This document shows, piece after piece, positions 32,006 to 37,648 of a stretch of DNA of 37,648 nt. The translations under genes and the position numbers were made by a program. Positions within the stretch are counted from its first letter, which is position 1, and every line of letters starts with the position of its first letter. The stretch comes from Actinomycetes bacterium (lineage in GTDB: Bacteria; Actinomycetota; Acidimicrobiia; Acidimicrobiales; Palsa-688), in the NCBI GenBank assembly GCA_021850325.1, contig JAJZMF010000005.1, positions 1,782 to 39,429 of the forward strand, read 5' to 3'. The notes below the pieces were generated by a model. The model was not told the DNA's origin and made no database searches. It was given only the letters and a program-made list of their open reading frames with translations.

Positions 32006-33091
32006 TCACCTCCCTGCCCCTGCGGCGAGGCGGTCGAGCCGCACCAGCAGGGCCTGCAGGGCCAGGACCTCGCCGGGGTTGTAGGCCAGGTCGGCTGCCA
32101 ACCCGTCGACCAGGGCCAGGGCCTGCCAGGCAGCCTCGGCCGGCAACGCACCGGAGACGGCCCGGTCCCGGTAGGCACCTGCCAGGGCAGCGAGCCCGGA
32201 GCGCAGTTCATCGGTACGTTGCCGGCGCTGCTCCCTCTTGTGCCTGTCCTCCAAACCCTTGGCTGCAGCCTTGCCGGGCGAGCGGCCGGCCCGCCCGGGC
32301 ACCCGGGGCATGGCCTGCGCCGCGGCTTCTGCGGCCTCCTTGGCCTCGGCTTCCTGGCGGGCCAGCAACGGCCCGGCGCTCGCCTCGAGCATCCCGACCA
32401 GTTCGTCGACCAGCTTGGCCACCGTTGCACCGCTGCCGTCGAGGCGGGACGGGACGGCCCGCCACGCCTCCCAGCGCTCCGCCGCGCCGGGGTCGGCCAC
32501 GAGCAGGCGGGCCCTGTCCAGTCGGCCACCTGCAGCGCGCGCGGCACCGGCAGCTGCTGACGGTGCCGCGCCCTCCCGCACGAGGCTGGCTGCCACCTCG
32601 TCCTCGCCCAGCGACCGGAACCGGACCGCTTGGCACCGGCTGGCCACCGTGACCAGTTCCGGTGGGACAAAGTCGGCGAGGACGATGAACACGGTCTGGC
32701 CAGGTGGCTCCTCGATCGTCTTCAGCAGGGCCGGTACCGCATCTCTCGCCAAGTGGAGGTCGGGGAGCACAACCACGGACCGACCGGCCTCCAGAGGGGT
32801 GCGGGCTGCCACGCGGCCCACCTCCCGGGCCTGGTCGATACTGAGCGAGGCGCCCTCCCGCTCGAAGACAGTGACGTCGGGATGGACGCCGCTTTCGGCC
32901 CTCACGCAGGTGCTGCACGAGTCCCCACCACCGTTTGGGCACACCAGCATCGCCGCGAACGCCATGGCGGCGGTCATCCTGCCCGAACCCGGCGGCCCGA
33001 CCAGCAGGTAGGCGTGCCCCGGGCGACGTGCGGACGCCTGGAGGGCACGGACGGCCTCCTCCTGCCCGACGAGCTCCGAGAAGCCGGTCAC
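32006..33091 (-). CDS. holB: DNA polymerase III delta' subunit
   Basis: 361 residues from GTG 33091, overlapping the tmk stop (GTGA). The clamp-loader AAA+ fold has a Walker A-like GPPGSGRMT (32-40, with Arg38 for Lys), Cys51, Cys59 and Cys62 of the zinc module, ALLKTIEEPPGQTVFIVL, and sensor 1 VASRCQAVRF. Walker B is degenerate (VVLPDLHLA). The linker PGRAGRSPGKAAAKGLED is unusual. The arrangement tmk-holB is common in actinobacteria. Confidence 0.93.
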   Translation of the reverse strand: MTGFSELVGQEEAVRALQASARRPGHAYLLVGPPGSGRMTAAMAFAAMLVCPNGGGDSCSTCVRAESGVHPDVTVFEREGASLSIDQAREVGRVAARTPLEAGRSVVVLPDLHLARDAVPALLKTIEEPPGQTVFIVLADFVPPELVTVASRCQAVRFRSLGEDEVAASLVREGAAPSAAAGAARAAGGRLDRARLLVADPGAAERWEAWRAVPSRLDGSGATVAKLVDELVGMLEASAGPLLARQEAEAKEAAEAAAQAMPRVPGRAGRSPGKAAAKGLEDRHKREQRRQRTDELRSGLAALAGAYRDRAVSGALPAEAAWQALALVDGLAADLAYNPGEVLALQALLVRLDRLAAGAGR

Positions 33092-33687
33092 CTGGCACCC
33101 GGCCCGACCGCAGCGGCGACCGCGTCCGCGACCTCCTCCACTGACCCGGACGCATCGACCACCCGCCAGCGGGCGGGGTCGTTACGTGCCAGCTCCAGGA
33201 AGCCGGCCCGGACGCGCTCCAAGAACGAGTCCTCCTCGTGCTCGAAACGGTCGCGGGGCCCCGCCGGCCTGCGTCTCCGGCCTGCCCCCACGGCAAGGTC
33301 CAGGAGCACCACCATGTCCGGCTCGCACCCGGCCCGCGCCCAGGCGTCGAGCCCGGCCAGTTCCCCCAGTTCGAGCCCCCGGCCATAACCCTGGTAGGCG
33401 AGGGTCGAGCCGGAGAAGCGGTCGCAGACCACGTCCCGGCCCTCCTCCAGCGCCGGGCGGATGACCTCCTCGACGTGCTGGGCACGGGCCGCCAGCATCA
33501 GCAGCGTCTCGGCTCGGGCGTGGAGGTGGCGGTGCGAACGGTCCAGCACCAGGTTGCGCACGTCCTCACCCGTCGAGGTGCCCCCGGGCTCCCTGGTGAG
33601 GACCGCGCCCAGCGCCCCGGCCAGCAACGCGGCCTGGGTGCTCTTACCCACGCCCTCTCCCCCTTCGAGAACGATGAACCGGCTCAC
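33088..33687 (-). CDS. tmk: Thymidylate kinase
   Basis: 199 residues. The P-loop GGEGVGKST (9-17), TREPGGT, the DRF motif in VVCDRFSGSTLAYQGYGRGL, and the LID-like PRDRFEHEEDSFLERV identify dTMP kinase, which makes dTDP for DNA synthesis. It is coupled to holB downstream. Confidence 0.96.
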   Translation of the reverse strand: MSRFIVLEGGEGVGKSTQAALLAGALGAVLTREPGGTSTGEDVRNLVLDRSHRHLHARAETLLMLAARAQHVEEVIRPALEEGRDVVCDRFSGSTLAYQGYGRGLELGELAGLDAWARAGCEPDMVVLLDLAVGAGRRRRPAGPRDRFEHEEDSFLERVRAGFLELARNDPARWRVVDASGSVEEVADAVAAAVGPGAR

Positions 33688-33758
33688 CCGGTCGAACCTA
33701 GCGACAACACCACCAGGCCCGCCCGGCCCACCCCGCCCGGTCGGGCCGGTGGCACAGC

Positions 33759-34418
33759 TCAGTAGTCCTCAGGGGGCACCAGGCGCCGTTGGATGGCCCA
33801 GCGGGTGAGCTGGTGACGGTTCGAGAGCTGCAACTTACGGAGCACGGCTGACACATGGCTCTCCACCGTCTTCACCGAGATGTAGAGCTCCCGGGCCACC
33901 TCCTTGTAGGCGTAGCCCCGGGCTATGAGACGGAGCACGTCCCGCTCGCGCCCGGTCAGCTGGTCCAGCTCGTCACCCAGGTGCACGCTCACCGGCTCCG
34001 GGGACCCGGCGAAGGCGTCGAGCACGAAGCCGGCCAGGCGAGGCGAGAACACGGCGTCGCCAGCAGCCACGGTCTCCAGTGCGTCGAGCAGTTCCGGCGT
34101 CGAGATCGTCTTGGTCACGTAACCCCTGGCCCCCGCCCGGATGGCCTCGATGACGTCCTCGGCCGCATCGGACACCGACAGGGCAAGGAACCTGACCCCG
34201 GGCGCCACTGCCAGGACCTGGCGGACCACCTCCGGCCCACCCCCGTCGGGCATGTGGACGTCCACGAGCACCACGTCGGGCGACGACCCGAGCACCCCGG
34301 CGACGGCCCCGGCCACGTCCCCCGACTCGCCCACGACCCGCACGCGCCCGGTAGCCGACAGTTCGTGGCGCACCCCGGCGCGGAACAACTGGTGGTCGTC
34401 GACCAGGAACACGTCCAT
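33759..34418 (-). CDS. NarL/LuxR-family response regulator (LiaR-like)
   Basis: 219 residues from ATG 34418, with GGGGGG upstream; the longer frame to 34484 overlaps the kinase. The receiver domain has Asp53 (VLVDVHMPDGG) and LVDDHQLFRAG. The C-terminal LuxR HTH contains LTGRERDVLRLIARGYAYKEVA and SVKTVESHVSAVLRKL. It lies 38 nt after the PspC-kinase and is its likely partner. Confidence 0.95.
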   Translation of the reverse strand: MDVFLVDDHQLFRAGVRHELSATGRVRVVGESGDVAGAVAGVLGSSPDVVLVDVHMPDGGGPEVVRQVLAVAPGVRFLALSVSDAAEDVIEAIRAGARGYVTKTISTPELLDALETVAAGDAVFSPRLAGFVLDAFAGSPEPVSVHLGDELDQLTGRERDVLRLIARGYAYKEVARELYISVKTVESHVSAVLRKLQLSNRHQLTRWAIQRRLVPPEDY

Positions 34419-34456
34419 GGGCTGCCCCCCCGGCAAGCCTGCTCCGGGCCCTGGGC

Positions 34457-35650
34457 TCACGTCGCCCTGCCCCGGGGCACCCACAACGAGACCTCCGTCC
34501 CCTCACCCGGCGCGCTCCTGACGCTGGCCGTCCCCCCGTTGCGGCGGGCACGGCCGAGCACGGACTCGGCCAGGCCCCGGCGGTCGGGGGCCACCCGGGA
34601 GGGGTCGAAGCCCCGCCCCCTGTCCCGCACGAACACCGATACCGAGCTCTCCTCCACCTCGGCGTAGACCGACACGACCTCGGCGCCCGACCACTTAGCC
34701 GCATTGACAGCGGCTTCCCGGGCTGCCGCGACCACGGCCCGTAGCCCGTCGTTGTCGAGCGGCACATCGCCCACGGTCACCACGTCCACTCGGAGCCCAT
34801 GGTCCTGCTCGACCTCCTGCTGTACGGAGCGCAGGGCCTGTACCAGGGTCTCCGCCCCACCGGCTGCCGGTGGGGCGTCCGGCCCACCGTGGTCGAACAG
34901 CCAGGTGCGCAACTGGCGTTCCTGTGCTCTCGCCAGGCGCTGCACCTGGCCGGGGTCGGAGGCGGTCCGCTGTATCAGGGCCAGGGTCTGCAGCACGGAA
35001 TCATGCAGGTGGGCGGCCATCTCCGCCCGCTCCTCGGCCCGCGCCCTCTGCCGGCGCTCAGCCGCCAGGTCCCGCCCCAGGCGCAACCACCAGGGGGCGA
35101 GGACGAGCGAGACGCCACCGACCACGCCCACTGCGGCGAGGGCCACGAGCAGGTCGGCGCGGTTGAGGTGCCTGGGCGCCAGGAGCGTCGAGGTCCCGGC
35201 CACCACCAGTACCAGGCCTGTGACCAGGCGCAGGAGGGCAAAGGCGAACCTGCGACGGGTCGGCACGGCTCCGCCCGCCGCGCTCAGGAGACCGGCAGCC
35301 CGGTGGAGCGCCGCCCGGTCGGCCGCACCTGCGTGCCGCCACACCACGACGCCAAGGGAGGCAGCGACGGCGCCCGGGAGGAGGGCGGCGAGAGGCCCGG
35401 GCAGGCCGACCACCGTCCCGGCCACCATGAGCGCTCCCAACATGCTCGCCGCGGCCGCAGTCAGCCCGATCGTCCGGCCGTCCGCCAGTGCCGACCGGTA
35501 GAGAGGTGGCCCTCCCCCTTCGGGCGGCACGACCAGCCAGGCAGCCAGGTAGAGCGCGATGCCGATGCCACCGCAGAAGCTGAGCGCCACGAAGGCGGCC
35601 CGGGCGGCCAGCACGTCGACACCCAGCTTGCCGGCCGCCAGGGGCGCCAC
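34457..35650 (-). CDS. Histidine kinase with N-terminal PspC domain (LiaS/DesK-like)
   Basis: 397 residues from GTG 35650. Its first 45 residues (LGVDVLAARAAFVALSFCGG, LYLAAWLVVPPEG) are the end of a PspC membrane domain. More hydrophobic helices follow (65-105, 136-190). HisKA_3 has HLHDSVLQTL (His216), and the ATPase has AAREAAVNAAKWS, VRDRGRGFDP and RRGLAESVLGRARRNGG. The PspC similarity continues upstream of GTG 35650 (RPSEGRVLAGV), so the true start probably lies further out. It is transcribed divergently from a PspC/LiaF-like gene. Confidence 0.88.
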   Translation of the reverse strand: MAPLAAGKLGVDVLAARAAFVALSFCGGIGIALYLAAWLVVPPEGGGPPLYRSALADGRTIGLTAAAASMLGALMVAGTVVGLPGPLAALLPGAVAASLGVVVWRHAGAADRAALHRAAGLLSAAGGAVPTRRRFAFALLRLVTGLVLVVAGTSTLLAPRHLNRADLLVALAAVGVVGGVSLVLAPWWLRLGRDLAAERRQRARAEERAEMAAHLHDSVLQTLALIQRTASDPGQVQRLARAQERQLRTWLFDHGGPDAPPAAGGAETLVQALRSVQQEVEQDHGLRVDVVTVGDVPLDNDGLRAVVAAAREAAVNAAKWSGAEVVSVYAEVEESSVSVFVRDRGRGFDPSRVAPDRRGLAESVLGRARRNGGTASVRSAPGEGTEVSLWVPRGRAT

Positions 35651-36010
35651 GCCGGCCAGTACCCGGCCTTCGGACGGCCTCTGCCAGGCCTCCCAGGGCC
35701 GTGACCGCCCGGCTCCTGCACCGCCCGGGCCGGCCCGCTGGCGCCGCCCGGTTACCGCGCCGCCCGGTGCAGCACCTGCGCCGCCGGCCCCGGGCGGGGC
35801 AGGAGGGGACGGCTGGCCCGCGCCAACCGGTTCACCGCCGCTGCAACTGGCCGCACGATAAGCGATGGCCCCATCGTCGCGCCGGACCGGTCCCCTGCGT
35901 CACCAGGCCGGCCCCGGGCCCGTCCCGGGCCCGGCAGCGACACCGGGTCAGGGTCGCAACGGGGTGTTCCCCGGTACCCTGACGGCTCCGGGCGCACGAA
36001 GATCGCAGGT
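35651..36010. other. Divergent intergenic region between the two PspC genes
   Basis: The kinase frame stays open from 35650 out to TGA at 35902-35900 (83 codons), encoding a Gly/Ala/Pro-rich stretch and then the start of PspC. It contains no ATG, GTG or TTG. The promoters of both operons should lie here, but none could be picked out with confidence. Confidence 0.5.
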
Positions 36011-37327
36011 ATGCAAGAAGGCCACCTCCCTCCCTTCCCTCCGGGGCCTGCCCGCACGCGGCCGCCAGCCGGCGGCCCAGGACGGCGGCTGCACCGCAGC
36101 ACCCACAACCGCCGCATCGGCGGCGTCATCGGAGGTCTGGCCGAGTACCTCGGCATGGACGCCACCGCCCTGCGCGTGGGCTATGTCTTCGTCTCGGCGC
36201 TCTTCCTGGCCGGCATCGGTGGCGTCGTCGCCTACCTGGTCGCATGGGCCGTGCTGCCGGACGAGCTCGGTCGGCCCTACGGCCCCGGTGGCTGGGCACC
36301 CCAGGCCCCGTCAGCCGGCACCCAGGGGCCCCAGGTGGGAGCGCCCTGGGGGGGCATGTTCTCCGGCCGCCCGTGGCAGGACTGGGACGTCCGGGCCCGG
36401 TCCTGGGCGCTGGTCCTGGGAACTGTTGCCCTGGCCATCATCTGGTCGGTCGGTCCCGGCCCGGGCTTTTCCTGGCCCGCCGGGCCCGTGCTCGCAGTGG
36501 CCATCTGGTGGTTCGTCGCCCGGCGCCGACGCGGCTGGGTGGCGCCGCGGCCTCGGTACTGGGCACACCCGGGGGCCTCCTACCCGGGCAGCCCGTACCC
36601 GGGGGCGCCGCACGCGGGCGCAGAGCAGGCCGGCTGGACCGGCTCCGGAACGGTCCCCCGGCCCGGCCCTGCCGCGCCGGGGGAGTGGGTGGGCGACCAG
36701 GCGCCGGGCCCTGTGGCCGGCGACGGCGAGGACGGGCACCCGGGCGGCCCTCGGGTGACCGCTGGGAGGGCCGACCCCGACGACGCCGACCGGCGCGCCG
36801 CTCAGGCAGCCGCGGCCGGCTGGGCCGCCGACCAGCTTGCTGCGGCGGGCGTACCCGCCCAACCACCTGCCGGCCCGCCGCCCCCGGCCCGTCAGCGGTC
36901 GCGCCACCCCGTGAGCCTCGTCCTCGCCCTCTTCATGGGCCTGGTCCTCCTCGGCGTGGTGTCCCTCGTCGGCCTCACGCTGGTAAGCGGGTCCTCCCTG
37001 CGAGGCGGTTACGGTTACGCCCGCTTTGCACCGGCCAGCTTGTCCCAGGTCCGAGCCGACTACAGGCTCGGGGTGGGAAGGCTGCAGGTCGACCTGTCCG
37101 GCCTACGGGCCCCGGCCACCTACCGGCCCCGCACGGTGGACCTCACGGTCGGGGTGGGCAGGCTCGACGTACTGGTGCCCCCCGGCCTCCCCGTCTATGT
37201 CACCGCTGCCAGTACGGGCTTGGGCAGGTCCCAGGTTGGCGTCCCTGAGTCCCGGCGCCCCGTGCTCTACATCGACGCCCATGTCGGCCTGGGAGCGTTG
37301 GACATCGTCCCCTCACCCGCTCCCTGA
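36011..37327 (+). CDS. PspC-domain membrane protein with LiaF-like C-terminal domain
   Basis: 438 residues from ATG 36011. The PspC domain (about 30-85: RRIGGVIGGLAEYLGMDATA, FLAGIGGVVAYLVAWAVLPDE) is followed by a Pro/Gly-rich stretch, two helices (about 135-170), a further linker and a last helix (about 300-325). The C-terminal 110 residues (YRLGVGRLQVDLSGL, DLTVGVGRLDVLVPPGLPVYV, HVGLGALDI) match the beta-stranded domain of LiaF/DUF2154 proteins. In Firmicutes LiaF holds LiaS inactive until the envelope is stressed. The divergent PspC-kinase suggests the same role here. Confidence 0.85.
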   Translation: MQEGHLPPFPPGPARTRPPAGGPGRRLHRSTHNRRIGGVIGGLAEYLGMDATALRVGYVFVSALFLAGIGGVVAYLVAWAVLPDELGRPYGPGGWAPQAPSAGTQGPQVGAPWGGMFSGRPWQDWDVRARSWALVLGTVALAIIWSVGPGPGFSWPAGPVLAVAIWWFVARRRRGWVAPRPRYWAHPGASYPGSPYPGAPHAGAEQAGWTGSGTVPRPGPAAPGEWVGDQAPGPVAGDGEDGHPGGPRVTAGRADPDDADRRAAQAAAAGWAADQLAAAGVPAQPPAGPPPPARQRSRHPVSLVLALFMGLVLLGVVSLVGLTLVSGSSLRGGYGYARFAPASLSQVRADYRLGVGRLQVDLSGLRAPATYRPRTVDLTVGVGRLDVLVPPGLPVYVTAASTGLGRSQVGVPESRRPVLYIDAHVGLGALDIVPSPAP

Positions 37328-37384
37328 CCTACCGGCCTCAGGTCGGCGCACCCGGTCCCGTGGTCCCGGGCACGCCGGGGCGGC

Positions 37385-37648
37385 TCAGGCGTCGCCGTCC
37401 GGGCCGGGGCCTGCCGCCGGGCCGGGCCGGGGGGCCGGGGACTTCCTGACCGCCTTGACCGGTGCCGCCTTCTTGACCGGTGCCGCCTTCTTGGCCACTG
37501 GCGCCTTCTTGGCCGGTGCCGCCTTCTTGACCGGTGCCGCCTTCTTGACCGGTGCCACCCTCTTGGCCACTGGCGCCTTCTTGGCCCCGGTGCTCTTGGC
37601 CCCGGTGCTCTTGGCCCCGGTGCTCTTGGCGGCGGTGCTCTTGGCGGC
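37385..37648 (-). CDS. Lys/Ala/Pro-rich C-terminal tail, probably DNA topoisomerase I (partial)
   Basis: The minus strand is open from the window edge to TGA 37385. It encodes tandem KKAAPV/KKAPVA and KSTGA units, then a Pro/Gly-rich end (PRPGPAAGPGPDGDA). Actinobacterial topoisomerase I ends in such a basic tail, and topA lies close upstream of tmk and holB in relatives, all on the same strand here. HU-like or histone-like proteins also have such tails, so the identity is inferred from neighbours. Confidence 0.6.
   Translation of the reverse strand, partial: AAKSTAAKSTGAKSTGAKSTGAKKAPVAKRVAPVKKAAPVKKAAPAKKAPVAKKAAPVKKAAPVKAVRKSPAPRPGPAAGPGPDGDA

Overview
The window looks like chromosomal DNA of a high-GC actinobacterium, probably an acidimicrobial lineage. 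The support is strong GC bias at third codon positions, an F420-type (Ddn-like) oxidoreductase, a tmk-holB pair followed by a Lys/Ala-rich tail resembling actinobacterial topoisomerase I, many leaderless or weakly led genes, and a secreted protein ending in 42-residue 'YWLVASDGGIFSFGDA' repeats of the kind common in Acidimicrobiia. The assignment is inference from content; no marker gene was compared.

Layout. (1) 1-2830: end of an unknown gene, a SAM methyltransferase, an SDR oxidoreductase and a group 1/2 sigma-70 factor. (2) 2838-3069: tRNA-His and tRNA-Lys(CTT). (3) 3070-15155: an accessory stretch starting at tRNA-Lys and ending at an imperfect 120-nt copy of the tRNA-Lys 3' end plus its flank, so probably an old, decayed tRNA-integrated island. 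It carries a HEPN/MNT toxin-antitoxin pair, a wrecked IS256-family transposase, an orphan nucleotidyltransferase with a small partner ORF, an ArsR-like regulator, a four-gene NAD-salvage operon, a 5'-truncated helicase, an excisionase-like HTH protein, a VapBC-like pair, and three fragments of one HTH-like coding sequence. (4) 15506-19213: a large secreted repeat protein. (5) 19314-22341: an OmpR-type two-component system and a membrane protein, with a possible molybdoenzyme remnant between. (6) 22484-25839: TetR and MFS efflux genes, a deazaflavin oxidoreductase and ArfB. (7) 25932-27437: tRNA-Arg(TCT) and a class III aminotransferase. (8) 27603-31977: chemotaxis-type genes cheA-cheW-cheB. 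(9) 32006-37648: holB-tmk, a LiaFSR/PspC-like envelope-stress module, and the Lys/Ala-rich tail of a gene that runs off the window.

Most distinctive is the minus-strand operon 11915-7833: nrtR, pnuC, nadR and an ADP-ribosylglycohydrolase fused to a Cys-based phosphatase. Every junction is a 4-nt stop/start overlap, and one promoter with a palindrome over its -10 box precedes nrtR. It suggests a self-contained circuit: the transporter and NadR make NAD from nicotinamide riboside, the hydrolase frees ADP-ribose from modified targets, and NrtR (a family that senses ADP-ribose or related nucleotides) sets expression. The job of the fused phosphatase is unknown.

The other multi-gene units also read as tight operons: MFS-TetR (GTGA overlap, operator upstream), RR-HK (ATGA), tmk-holB (GTGA), and cheA-cheW-cheB (overlap or direct abutment).
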